The notes under the pieces were generated by a model. The model saw only the letters and a list, made by a program, of their open reading frames with translations. It did no database searches and was not told the origin of the DNA. A program made the position numbers and the translations under genes. Positions 8,613-17,637 of a stretch of 58,576 nucleotides of DNA are shown piece by piece. Origin of the DNA: CAYPYI01 sp964415085 (GTDB taxonomy: Bacteria; Bacillota; Clostridia; Tissierellales; Tissierellaceae). Each line of letters begins with the position of its first letter. The stretch's first letter is position 1. The stretch lies in contig CAYPYI010000003.1 of assembly GCA_964415085.1 (NCBI GenBank), positions 1-58,576 of the forward strand, written 5' to 3'.

Positions 8613-9175
8613 TGATATATTTAACACTTTACTTAGAGTTTTTTAAAATAGGTTTATTCTCAGTTGGTGGAGGTCTTGCAACATTGCCATTTTTGCAAGA
8701 ATTAGTATATAAATATGGCTGGATAACTTCAGAAGAGCTACTTAATATGATAGCTATATCTGAATCTACCCCAGGTCCTATAGGAATCAATACCGCTACA
8801 TTTGTTGGGAATACTACAGCAGGAGTTTTGGGAGGAGTAGTAGCTACACTTGGAATTATAACTCCCTCAATAATTATAATAGTAATAATAGCTCATTTCT
8901 TTAATAAATTTAAAAATGCACAATCCGTGCAAAGAGCATTTAAAGCTGTAAGACCAGCAGTTTCAGGACTTATAGTATCTGTTGCATATTCAGTAAGTAA
9001 AATGACCCTAGTAGATATAGATGGATATAAATTAAGTGGGAAAATATCAGATTTAATAGAATTTAAAAATTTTATTTTATTTGCAATAATATTTACACTT
9101 ATGAGAAAGACGGATAAACATCCAATATTATATATACTTATAGCAGGAATAATAGGGATAATTTTTAAATATTAA
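8612..9175 (+). CDS. chrA: Chromate transporter, second half-size subunit
   Basis: Partner of the preceding subunit, 187 aa, with SVGGGLATLPFL and PGPIGINTATFVG in the same positions. The start ATG overlaps the previous stop (TAATG), so the pair is translationally coupled. The segment KLSGKISDLIEFKNF is a hydrophilic break before the last membrane helices. Together the two genes make one full CHR transporter. Confidence 0.88.
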   Translation: MIYLTLYLEFFKIGLFSVGGGLATLPFLQELVYKYGWITSEELLNMIAISESTPGPIGINTATFVGNTTAGVLGGVVATLGIITPSIIIIVIIAHFFNKFKNAQSVQRAFKAVRPAVSGLIVSVAYSVSKMTLVDIDGYKLSGKISDLIEFKNFILFAIIFTLMRKTDKHPILYILIAGIIGIIFKY

Positions 9176-9260
9176 ATAAAAAAGTTTTTAAATTCAAACA
9201 ATTAGGGTATAATATATATGTAAGAATGAAATTAGTTAGATAATGAGGAGGAATGTATAC

Positions 9261-9806
9261 GTGAACGCAATGACACAAAGTAATTTAAGATCAGCATTTG
9301 GTGGAGAAAGTATGGCACACATGAGATATAGAATATGGGGTGAACAAGCTACTAAAGATGGTTTCCCAACAGTTGGAAGATTATTTTTAGCAACATCAGA
9401 TGCTGAAGAAGTACATGCTACTTTACACTTTAATGCTATGAAAGATATAAAAGGTGACTTTGATGTAACATCAGGAGCAGGATTTGGAAAAACAACTACA
9501 TCAGAAAACTTACAAGGTGCTATAAATGGAGAAGTATTTGAATTTGAACAAATGTATCCAGCATACATAGAAGTAGCTAAAATGCAAGGAGAAAAAACTG
9601 CAGTTAGAGCAATGCAATTTGCTATAGAAGCAGAAAAAGTACATGCTAAATTATTTACAGAAGCAAAAGAAGCAGTAGATGCAGGTAAAGATTTAGAAGC
9701 TAAAGAAATTTCTTTATGCCCAGTATGTGGTTTTATAACTTTAACTGGTGAAGAAGATAAATGTCCATTATGTGGAGCTAAAAAAGAATTATTTATAGCT
9801 TACTAA
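9261..9806 (+). CDS. rbr: Rubrerythrin
   Basis: Peroxide-reducing di-iron protein that protects anaerobes; it takes electrons from NADH oxidoreductases, often via rubredoxin. The N-terminal ferritin-like domain carries the di-iron ligands (GESMAHMRY, EEVHA, EAEKVHAKLF). The C-terminal rubredoxin-like domain has CPVCG and CPLCG. GTG 9261 is 9 nt after AGGAGG (9246-9251); the upstream in-frame ATG at 9243 overlaps that site. A TATAAT at 9208 is a likely -10. A rubredoxin gene lies at 25116-25274. Confidence 0.95.
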   Translation: MNAMTQSNLRSAFGGESMAHMRYRIWGEQATKDGFPTVGRLFLATSDAEEVHATLHFNAMKDIKGDFDVTSGAGFGKTTTSENLQGAINGEVFEFEQMYPAYIEVAKMQGEKTAVRAMQFAIEAEKVHAKLFTEAKEAVDAGKDLEAKEISLCPVCGFITLTGEEDKCPLCGAKKELFIAY

Positions 9807-9826
9807 TTAAATAGTTGAAAACTCAA

Positions 9827-9857
9827 AATAAACACCTATTTAGGTGTTTATTTTTTT
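9827..9857 (+). terminator. Terminator after rubrerythrin
   Basis: AATAAACACCTA and TAGGTGTTTATT form a perfect 12-bp stem with a TT loop, then a T-run. Confidence 0.9.
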
Positions 9858-9864
9858 ATTATAC

Positions 9865-9893
9865 TTGTATGTTTAAAATATATATTATAGAAT
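9865..9893 (+). promoter_or_regulatory. Promoter for the HPr-like/ptsI genes
   Basis: TTGTAT (9865-9870), 17-nt spacer, TAGAAT (9888-9893), just after the rubrerythrin terminator and 41 nt before the HPr-like start. Confidence 0.55.
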
Positions 9894-9933
9894 AAAAATG
9901 TAAAGGTTATCACTTATTAAAGGGAGGATAAAA

Positions 9934-10194
9934 ATGGAGAAAATAGAAGTTCAAGTTGATAATGATTTTGGAGTTTATCCAGAAAAAGCAGCAAATTTTG
10001 TAGAAACTGCATCAAAATATAAATCTGAAATTTTTATAGAAAAAGATGAAACAACTTATAATGCAAAAAGCATATTAGGAGTATTAAGCCTAGGAGCAAT
10101 TAAAGGAGATAAAATAACTATAAAAGGAGAAGGTTCAGATATTCTTAAAGCTTTAAATGAATTAAAAGGATTCTTTGAAGAAAAAGAAGAATAG
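9934..10194 (+). CDS. HPr-family protein lacking the phosphoacceptor histidine
   Basis: 86-aa protein with the HPr fold pattern. The active-site loop normally reads GLHARPA; here it is GVYPEKA, so His15 is Tyr and Arg17 is Glu. There is no histidine anywhere in the protein, so phosphoenolpyruvate-dependent phosphorylation at His is impossible. The HprK target region is kept (KSILGVLSLG, with the serine equivalent to Ser46). This is the same combination as Bacillus Crh, a regulatory HPr with Gln at position 15, although there is no evidence it is orthologous. It lies 9 nt upstream of ptsI, where ptsH usually sits. Confidence 0.85.
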   Translation: MEKIEVQVDNDFGVYPEKAANFVETASKYKSEIFIEKDETTYNAKSILGVLSLGAIKGDKITIKGEGSDILKALNELKGFFEEKEE

Positions 10195-10203
10195 GAGGCT
10201 TTT

Positions 10204-11937
10204 ATGCAAATTAAATTAAAAGGTTATGGAAGCGCACCTGGGATAAGTATGGGCGAGGTATTTATATATAATTCAAATAAAAATCTTCCTGTAGAAAAAT
10301 TTAATATAGGTGATATTAATGCTGAAATAAAAAGATATGAAGATGCAATAATAAAAGCTAGGATTGAAATTGAAAATTTATATGTAAAAGCAGAGTTAGA
10401 ACTAGGAAAAGAAGAGGCTAAAATTTTTCATGCTCATAAATTGATTTTAGATGACCCAGAACTAAACAAAAGAATAAAAAAAGAAATAAAGGAAGAAAAA
10501 ATAAATTCAGAATGGGTAATAAAAAGTATAATACAGGAATATATAGAAATTTTTGAGCATATAGAAGATGAAATTTTAAAAAATAGGATAACCGACATAA
10601 AAGATGTTTTAAATCGAGTAATTAGAGTATTATTAAATATAGATAGTAATTCATTAATTAATATAAATAAAGAGGTAATATTAGTATCAAATGATATAAC
10701 ACCTTCTGATGCTATGCATTTGGAAAAAAATAATATTTTAGCCATAGCAATTGAAAATGGATCTATTGCATCCCATGCGTCTATAATTGCTAAAACCCTT
10801 GGGATACCAGCAGTAATAGGCGTAGAAGGATTAACAGAAAATATAAATGATGAAGATATATTAATAGTAGATGGATTTAATGGTAATATTATAATTAATC
10901 CAGATACAGAAGCATTAGATGAGTACTATGAAAAAAAGAAAAAAATTATTAGAAATAAAGAATTATTTAATAATTATTTTGATAAAGAAACAAAAACTTT
11001 AGATAATAAAAAATTTAAAATTTTAGGAAATATTGCAACTATAGCAGATAGTAAAAGAGTTGTAAAAAATGGTGGTGAGGGTATAGGACTTGTAAGAACA
11101 GAGGTTTTATACATGAATAGGACAAAGCCACCAACTATAAATGAACAAGTTAATATATATAAAAACATATGTAAGAATTTAGCTGGTAAACCAGTTACTA
11201 TAAGAACACTAGATATAGGTGGAGATAAGGTTATATCATATCTTCCAATGAAAAAGGAAAAGAATCCTTTTTTAGGGTATAGAGGCATTAGATTTTGTTT
11301 AGGAACGGAATTTTTATTTAAAGATCAAATAAAGGCTATATATATTACAAGTGCAAGTGAAAATGTAAGAATAATGTATCCTATGGTAACTACAATGAAG
11401 GAATTAGAATCAATAGAGAAGATAGAAAATGAAGTAAAAGAAGAACTTGATAGAGAAAATATTCCATATGATAGAAACATAAAAAAAGGAATAATGATAG
11501 AGACGCCTTCTGCAGCAATACAATCAGATGATTTTGCTAAAAAGGTAGACTTCTTTAGTATAGGTACAAATGATTTAATTCAATATATTATGGCTATAGA
11601 TAGAGAAAATCAATCTTTGAAAGATTTATATAGCTATTATCATCCAGCAGTTTTAAGAATAATAAAAATAATAATTACTAATGCAAAAAATAATAATATA
11701 GAGGTTGCAATGTGTGGTGAAATGGCAAGTACACCAGAGTTAATACCGATACTTGCATTAATGGGGCTAGATGAATTTAGTGTTGCACCTAGTTTTATTT
11801 TACAAACTAGATATATTATTAATAATATAAATTTAGAAAATATAAATGGTAAGTTAGATCATGTATTATCAATGGATAAAGCATGTGAGATAAAAGAATA
11901 TTTAAATAGTCTATATAAAGAAAATATAGATATATAA
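10204..11937 (+). CDS. ptsI: PTS enzyme I (phosphoenolpyruvate-protein phosphotransferase)
   Basis: First enzyme of the sugar phosphotransferase system: it takes phosphate from PEP onto a histidine and passes it to HPr. The phospho-histidine motif is intact (GSIASHASIIAK). So is the PEP site: GLVRTEVLYM, TIRTLDIGGDK, GIMIETPSAA, FSIGTNDLIQY and the catalytic cysteine in AMCGEMA. The 577 aa match the family. AGGAGG precedes the ATG. The oddity is its neighbour: the HPr gene in its operon has no histidine, so its true acceptor must be encoded elsewhere or be unusual. Confidence 0.95.
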   Translation: MQIKLKGYGSAPGISMGEVFIYNSNKNLPVEKFNIGDINAEIKRYEDAIIKARIEIENLYVKAELELGKEEAKIFHAHKLILDDPELNKRIKKEIKEEKINSEWVIKSIIQEYIEIFEHIEDEILKNRITDIKDVLNRVIRVLLNIDSNSLININKEVILVSNDITPSDAMHLEKNNILAIAIENGSIASHASIIAKTLGIPAVIGVEGLTENINDEDILIVDGFNGNIIINPDTEALDEYYEKKKKIIRNKELFNNYFDKETKTLDNKKFKILGNIATIADSKRVVKNGGEGIGLVRTEVLYMNRTKPPTINEQVNIYKNICKNLAGKPVTIRTLDIGGDKVISYLPMKKEKNPFLGYRGIRFCLGTEFLFKDQIKAIYITSASENVRIMYPMVTTMKELESIEKIENEVKEELDRENIPYDRNIKKGIMIETPSAAIQSDDFAKKVDFFSIGTNDLIQYIMAIDRENQSLKDLYSYYHPAVLRIIKIIITNAKNNNIEVAMCGEMASTPELIPILALMGLDEFSVAPSFILQTRYIINNINLENINGKLDHVLSMDKACEIKEYLNSLYKENIDI

Positions 11938-11980
11938 TGTGGTATAATTATATATATTAAGAAATTGAAGGTGTGATAAA

Positions 11981-12820
11981 TTGCAATCATTAAGTCAAAT
12001 ATTTATAAATATAAGAATAAGAGATATAATAGATATTTTGTTAGTTGCTTTACTTTTTTATAAGTTATTTACACTTATAAAAGAAACAAGAGCAGAGCAG
12101 TTAACAAAAGGTATTGTAGTTCTTTTGGTCTTAACAAAATTAAGTGATTGGGCTGAACTTTTCACTATTAACTGGATTTTAAATAAGGCAATGACAGTAG
12201 GTACACTTGCCCTTTTAATAGTGTTTCAACCAGAGTTAAGAAGAGGACTAGAATATATAGGTAGAGGAAGCTACTTTAGTAAATCTTTTGCAGAAATAAG
12301 AGGAGAAAGCTTAAATAAAGTAGTAATAGAAATAGTTGAAGCTTGTGCATCTTTATCTAGACAGAAGATGGGAGCTTTAATTGTAATGGAAAGAAAGACA
12401 GGTTTAAACGAAGTGGCAGAAACAGGAACAAGAATAGATGGAGAAGTTTCCAGTAACTTACTTATTAATATATTTATTCCGAATACTCCACTTCATGATG
12501 GAGCTGTTATTATTAAAGAAGATAAAATAAAAGCAGCAGCTTGTTTTTTACCATTAACAGATAATTCGGATTTAAACCCAGAACTAGGTACTAGACATAG
12601 AGCAGCAATAGGAATATCAGAAAGGTCGGACAGTTTAGTAGTTGTCGTTTCAGAAGAAACAGGATCTATATCAGTTGCTGAGAATGGAAAAATAGCAAGA
12701 CATTTAGATATTCAAACTCTAGAAAAAATACTTCAAGATATGTATAAACCTAGTGAGGACAAGCAATCATTTATTACAAAATGGAGGAATAAAAATGAGC
12801 AAGAAGATACAGGAGAATAG
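11981..12820 (+). CDS. cdaA: Diadenylate cyclase CdaA
   Basis: Membrane-bound enzyme that makes cyclic di-AMP from two ATP; the messenger controls potassium and osmolyte balance and cell-wall integrity. There are two or three N-terminal hydrophobic segments, then a DisA_N domain with DGA at 173-175 and RHR at 205-207. It starts at TTG after GAAGGTG. It overlaps cdaR and is followed by cca and glmM; cdaA-cdaR-glmM is the classic Firmicutes cluster, here with cca inserted. Confidence 0.96.
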   Translation: MQSLSQIFINIRIRDIIDILLVALLFYKLFTLIKETRAEQLTKGIVVLLVLTKLSDWAELFTINWILNKAMTVGTLALLIVFQPELRRGLEYIGRGSYFSKSFAEIRGESLNKVVIEIVEACASLSRQKMGALIVMERKTGLNEVAETGTRIDGEVSSNLLINIFIPNTPLHDGAVIIKEDKIKAAACFLPLTDNSDLNPELGTRHRAAIGISERSDSLVVVVSEETGSISVAENGKIARHLDIQTLEKILQDMYKPSEDKQSFITKWRNKNEQEDTGE

Positions 12821-14021
12821 TTTAACACCGAAAATACTTGCTCTAGTTATAGCTATAATATTATGGATAAATGTAATGGATGAGGTAGATCCATTAATAG
12901 AAATAGAATATCCAGATATACCTGTAGAATATGTAAATGCAGATAACTTAGCTAAAGAAGGGCTAATAATATTAGAACCAAAGGAAAGTACAATAAGAGT
13001 AAAAGTTGCAGGAAACAAATCAAACATGAACCAATTCTCTTCTAATAACATTTCAGCTAAAGTAGATTTAGAAAATGTTACAATTGGTAAGAATACAGTT
13101 TCGGTAGACTTAAAACTTGTAAATAATATTTCCAATATAAGACTTGTTGACTATAAACCAAGAGAAGTTGTATTTTCAATAGATCAAATAGGAGAAACAT
13201 CTAAAGATATAGCTATAGAGCTTTTAGGTGAGCTGCCAGAGGGATATGTATTAGATGATGTAATAGTAGAACCAACGGAAGCTAAAATAACAGGTCCTAA
13301 AAGTTATATTAATAAAATTCATCAAGTAGTTGCAAGGATAGATTTAACAGATAAGACAGATGCATTTAATAAATCTGTTCCTTTGGAGATATTAGATATA
13401 GATGGAGAGAGTATAAAAGGCATAACTAGAAATCCGAGTATGGTAAATATATCTGTTCCAATTCATAGAAAACAAAGTGTACCAATAAACTTAAAAACTA
13501 CTAATGAATTACCAAGTCACTATAAACTTTTAGAGATGGAACTTTTACCAGATAAGGTAGATTTAAAAATAAAGAATAATAAAATAAAGATAACATCAAT
13601 AGATACAAAACCTATAGATGTAACTAAATTAATAGGAGGATCAAGTTATGAAGTTGAACTTGATTTACCAAAGGACGTTGAACTTGCAAATCCAAATGAA
13701 AAATTTATATTAAATTATAAATTAGAAGAAATTGGTGCAAAGATATTTAACTATACAGCAAGTGATGTAAAAGTAATTAATTTAGATGATAAATTTGAAA
13801 TTGTAGAAGAAAGTCTTACGGGGATTATTTCTTTAATTTTAGATGAAAGAAATGAAGAAGTATCACTAATAACACAAGATATGGTAAACATATCTTTGGA
13901 TTTTAGTAATGTTGCTGTTGGAGAGAATAAAGTTCCAATAGTAGTAGAGGGAATTCCTGATAACTTTATTAAGTCAGTAAATCCTAAGAATATTTCAGTT
14001 GAGATTAGAGAAAAAGAATAA
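12795..14021 (+). CDS. cdaR: CdaA regulator, YbbR-domain protein
   Basis: Membrane-anchored protein that modulates CdaA. It has an N-terminal hydrophobic anchor (about 13-30, KILALVIAIILWINVM) and four extracytoplasmic YbbR repeats over the remaining roughly 370 residues. ATG 12795 follows TGGAGG and overlaps the cdaA end by 26 nt, so translation is coupled. The 408-aa length is typical of four-repeat YbbR proteins. Confidence 0.92.
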   Translation: MSKKIQENSLTPKILALVIAIILWINVMDEVDPLIEIEYPDIPVEYVNADNLAKEGLIILEPKESTIRVKVAGNKSNMNQFSSNNISAKVDLENVTIGKNTVSVDLKLVNNISNIRLVDYKPREVVFSIDQIGETSKDIAIELLGELPEGYVLDDVIVEPTEAKITGPKSYINKIHQVVARIDLTDKTDAFNKSVPLEILDIDGESIKGITRNPSMVNISVPIHRKQSVPINLKTTNELPSHYKLLEMELLPDKVDLKIKNNKIKITSIDTKPIDVTKLIGGSSYEVELDLPKDVELANPNEKFILNYKLEEIGAKIFNYTASDVKVINLDDKFEIVEESLTGIISLILDERNEEVSLITQDMVNISLDFSNVAVGENKVPIVVEGIPDNFIKSVNPKNISVEIREKE

Positions 14022-14034
14022 TAATGAAATATTT

Positions 14035-14064
14035 GAGTCAACCACAAGGTTGGCTCTTATTTTT
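14035..14064 (+). terminator. Terminator after cdaR
   Basis: GAGTCAACC (14035-14043), loop ACAA, GGTTGGCTC (14048-14056), then TTATTTTT. cca begins 19 nt later, so this may attenuate rather than fully stop transcription. Confidence 0.75.
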
Positions 14065-14082
14065 AATTAAGTAGGTGATAAA

Positions 14083-15420
14083 ATGAAATTTAAAATTCCA
14101 AACAATATAATAGAGGTTTTATCCATTATAAATAGTAATGGTTATGAAGCATATATTGTAGGAGGAAGCGTAAGAGATTTAATTCTTAATAAAAAACCAA
14201 ATGATTATGATATTACAACTAATGCTAGACCTAAGGAAATAAAAAAGATTTTCAAAGATTACAAAACAGTTTTAGTGGGAGAAGAATTTGGTACGGTTCT
14301 TATAGTATTCAAAGGTGAGGCAATAGAGATTACAACTTACAGAATAGAATCTGGGTATAAAGATAAAAGAAGACCAGAAAATATAGAATTTACTCTAAAT
14401 TTACAAGAAGACCTTAGTAGACGAGATTTTACAATAAATGCTTTAGCTTATCACCCTAAATGTGGAGTAATTGATTATTTTGGAGGGTTGGATGATTTAA
14501 AGAATAGAAAAATAAAAACTGTAGGTAATCCTTATAATAGATTTAATGAGGATGGTTTAAGACTATTAAGATGCATTAGATTTTCATCGCAATTAAATTT
14601 TGCAATAGAAGATAATACATTTACAGCAGTTATTGAAAATTCTGAGAATATTAAAAATGTAAGTAATGATAGAGTAAGGGATGAACTTTTTAAAATTTTA
14701 CTAACTAAAAAACCATCACATGGGATAAGACTTCTTAATGATTCAAATCTTCTTGTAAAAATATTACCAGAATTATCAGAAACTATTGACTTTAAACAGA
14801 ATAACCCATATCATGATAAAGATGTTTTTAATCATACACTTTGTGTTTTAGATAATGTTGATGGAAAGATTGATTTGCGTCTTGCAGCTTTATTTCATGA
14901 TATTGGAAAAACGAAGACTTATAGCGAAGATGAAAATCAGATAGGGCATTTTTATAATCATGAAATAGTAAGTTCAAATATGGCTTATCAGATATTAAGA
15001 AGGCTTAATACACCCAAAAAATTAATAAATAAGGTTCAAATTTTAATAGAAAATCATATGCGTGATATTAGTTCAATGAAAGAAAAAGGTATAAGAAGAT
15101 TAATATATAAAGTGGGAAAAGAAAATATAATGGACTTATATAATTTAAATTTAGCTGATAAAAAATGTACACATAAGGGTAGAGATATTAAAGACTTGTT
15201 ATCAAAAAAAGAAATGATTATAAATGAGATTAATTCATCAAATATTTTTGAGAAAAACAAATTAAAAATAAATGGTTATGATATAATAAAACTTGGAATA
15301 AAACAAGGTAAACTAGTTGGACAAATATTAGACGAATTAATAAATTTAGTTATAGATAATCCAGAATTAAATGATAAAAAGTTATTATTAGAAATAGTAA
15401 AAGATAAGTATTTAGAATAA
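14083..15420 (+). CDS. cca: CCA tRNA nucleotidyltransferase with HD domain
   Basis: Adds or repairs the 3'-CCA end of tRNAs. The nucleotidyltransferase motif is at the N-terminus (VGGSVRDL with the DYDI metal-binding pair, then RRDFTINALAY). An HD phosphohydrolase domain follows (FHDIGK around residue 272). The 445 aa match the two-domain class II enzymes of clostridia. It sits between cdaR and glmM and is 11 nt from glmM, so it is part of the same operon. Confidence 0.93.
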   Translation: MKFKIPNNIIEVLSIINSNGYEAYIVGGSVRDLILNKKPNDYDITTNARPKEIKKIFKDYKTVLVGEEFGTVLIVFKGEAIEITTYRIESGYKDKRRPENIEFTLNLQEDLSRRDFTINALAYHPKCGVIDYFGGLDDLKNRKIKTVGNPYNRFNEDGLRLLRCIRFSSQLNFAIEDNTFTAVIENSENIKNVSNDRVRDELFKILLTKKPSHGIRLLNDSNLLVKILPELSETIDFKQNNPYHDKDVFNHTLCVLDNVDGKIDLRLAALFHDIGKTKTYSEDENQIGHFYNHEIVSSNMAYQILRRLNTPKKLINKVQILIENHMRDISSMKEKGIRRLIYKVGKENIMDLYNLNLADKKCTHKGRDIKDLLSKKEMIINEINSSNIFEKNKLKINGYDIIKLGIKQGKLVGQILDELINLVIDNPELNDKKLLLEIVKDKYLE

Positions 15421-15431
15421 GGAGGCATAAT

Positions 15432-16775
15432 ATGGCTAGATTATTTGGAACAGATGGAGTAAGAGGAATAGCAAATGAAGAGCTAACAGCAGAGCTAGCT
15501 TATAACATAGGAAGAGCAAGTGCATACATACTGTCAGAAGGAAAAAAAGGAAGTATGATTGTAGGTAGAGATACAAGAATATCAGGAAATATGCTTGAAG
15601 CTGCAATAGTTGCAGGTGTAACATCTACAGGAATAGATATTATAGAAGTAGGTGTACTGCCTACACCATCAATTGCATATCTTGTAAGAGAGCTGAATGC
15701 TCTTGGAGGATTTGTAATATCTGCATCTCATAATCCTGGAGAATACAATGGTATAAAATTATTTGATAATAATGGATTAAAATTACCAGATGAAAAAGAA
15801 GCTGAAATTGAAAAATATATATTAGACATAGACAAAGTACCATTGAGGCCAACAGGAAAAGATATAGGAAAAGCTAAGATTTATAATAAAGGAAAAGATG
15901 ATTATAAATCATATCTTAAAGAAGTTATTAATATTGATTTAACAGGATATAAAATAGCACTAGATTGTGGAAATGGTGCATTATATAAAGTAGCACCAGA
16001 ATTATTTGAAGAATTAAATGCGACAGTATATTTAATTAATGATAATCCAGATGGAATGAATATAAATGATAATTGTGGTTCTACAAATCCTGATTTAGTT
16101 AGTAAGCTAGTTTTAGAAAAAAATGCAGATATAGGTATCTCATTTGATGGAGATGGAGATAGAATAATAGCCGTTGATGAAAATGGAAAAATAATAAATG
16201 GAGATCATATTTTAGCAGTATGTAGTAATCATTTAAAGGAAAGAGGAAAACTAAAAAATAATACCGTAGTAGGAACTGTAATGACAAATATGGGTCTAGA
16301 TGAATATTTAGAGTCTAAAGATATGGATATTGTAAAAACTCAAGTAGGAGATAGATATATATTAGAGGAAATGTTAGAAAAGGATTATTCTCTAGGAGGA
16401 GAACAATCAGGTCATATTATATTTTTAGATTATAATACAACAGGTGATGGCTTATTAACAGGACTTTATTTGCTAAAGGTTATGTTAGATGAAGATAAAG
16501 CACTGAGTGTACTAAGTAATAATATGAAAGACTTCCCTCAAGTTTTGATAAATGCAAAAGTTAATAATTCTATGAAATATAACTATATGGATAATGATCT
16601 AATAAGAAATGAAATTGAAAAAATAGAAACAATGTTTCATGGAAAAGGAAGAGTTGTAATTAGACCTTCCGGAACAGAACCATTAGTTAGAGTAATGATA
16701 GAAGGAGAAGATAAAACTTTAATCGAAAAAGTTGCTAAGGACTTGGCAAAACTAATCGAGGAGAATATAGGCTAG
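15432..16775 (+). CDS. glmM: Phosphoglucosamine mutase
   Basis: Interconverts glucosamine-6-phosphate and glucosamine-1-phosphate, feeding UDP-GlcNAc and peptidoglycan synthesis. The phospho-serine is S99 in ISASHNP. The magnesium loop SFDGDGDR and the sugar-phosphate loop RPSGTEPLVRV are also present. The 447 aa match the family. GlmM binds CdaA in several Firmicutes, and it is encoded close to cdaA-cdaR here. Confidence 0.96.
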   Translation: MARLFGTDGVRGIANEELTAELAYNIGRASAYILSEGKKGSMIVGRDTRISGNMLEAAIVAGVTSTGIDIIEVGVLPTPSIAYLVRELNALGGFVISASHNPGEYNGIKLFDNNGLKLPDEKEAEIEKYILDIDKVPLRPTGKDIGKAKIYNKGKDDYKSYLKEVINIDLTGYKIALDCGNGALYKVAPELFEELNATVYLINDNPDGMNINDNCGSTNPDLVSKLVLEKNADIGISFDGDGDRIIAVDENGKIINGDHILAVCSNHLKERGKLKNNTVVGTVMTNMGLDEYLESKDMDIVKTQVGDRYILEEMLEKDYSLGGEQSGHIIFLDYNTTGDGLLTGLYLLKVMLDEDKALSVLSNNMKDFPQVLINAKVNNSMKYNYMDNDLIRNEIEKIETMFHGKGRVVIRPSGTEPLVRVMIEGEDKTLIEKVAKDLAKLIEENIG

Positions 16776-16790
16776 TAAGGAGTGGGATTT

Positions 16791-17624
16791 ATGAATTATA
16801 AAATAGTAGCAGATAGTAGCTGTGATTTAACAGAGGAAATGAAGGTAAATATGAATATTGAACTAATTCCATTTAAAATATCAGTAGAAGATAAGGAATT
16901 TGTAGATGATGAGAATATTGACTTAGAAGAATTGATAAAATCAATGAAAGCAAGCCATAATCCAGTAAAAACTGCATGCCCATCACCAGGAGACTATTTA
17001 AATGCATTTAAAGATTCAGATATAATATTTGTAGTTACAATATCAAGTAAGCTTTCAGGGTCATATAATAGTGCTATTTTAGCAAGACAAATGGCTTTAG
17101 AAGAAAATAGTGATAAATTTATTCATGTATTTGATTCTAAATCAGCAAGTACAGGAGAAGTATTAGTTGCTTTGAGAATAAAAAAATTAATAGATGAGAA
17201 TGCGACTAAAGAAACTATAGTTGAAGAAGTAGAGAAATATATAGAAGAAATGAATACAATGTTTATTTTAACAAAGCTAGATAACCTAATTAAAAATGGT
17301 AGGATATCAAAAACTAAAGGACTTATAGCAACAGCTTTAAAGTTTACACCAATAATGAAAGCTAATAATGGAGAAATAGAATTATTAGAAAACATAAGAG
17401 GTAATAAAAAAGCCTTTAATAGGTTAGTTGAAGCTATAGGAGAATTAACTAGCTCTGTAAAAGATAAAACACTTGCTATATCTCATGTAAATGCTTTAGA
17501 TAAAGCAGAATTTATAAAAGAAATGGCTGAACAATTATATGATTTTAAAGATATAATATTACTAGAGACTAAAGGACTAAGTAGTTCCTATGCAGATGAT
17601 GGGGGTATTATATTATCATATTAG
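16791..17624 (+). CDS. DegV family fatty-acid-binding protein
   Basis: DegV/FakB-type protein; family members bind a fatty acid and present it to the FakA kinase for phosphorylation. The two lipid-binding segments are seen as CPSPGDYLNAF and ISSKLSGSYNSA. The 277-aa length is normal. ATG 16791 lies 8 nt after AAGGAG (16777-16782); the upstream GTG at 16782 overlaps that site. No fakA is nearby. It lies 15 nt after glmM and 13 nt before mnmA, so probably in one operon. Confidence 0.88.
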   Translation: MNYKIVADSSCDLTEEMKVNMNIELIPFKISVEDKEFVDDENIDLEELIKSMKASHNPVKTACPSPGDYLNAFKDSDIIFVVTISSKLSGSYNSAILARQMALEENSDKFIHVFDSKSASTGEVLVALRIKKLIDENATKETIVEEVEKYIEEMNTMFILTKLDNLIKNGRISKTKGLIATALKFTPIMKANNGEIELLENIRGNKKAFNRLVEAIGELTSSVKDKTLAISHVNALDKAEFIKEMAEQLYDFKDIILLETKGLSSSYADDGGIILSY

Positions 17625-17637
17625 GAAGGTTGATGTA

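Noticed and set aside
15436..16287. Leu/Tyr-rich minus-strand open frames inside glmM
   Set aside because: These are antisense shadows of an AT-rich gene, with low-complexity hydrophobic content and no ribosome-binding sites.
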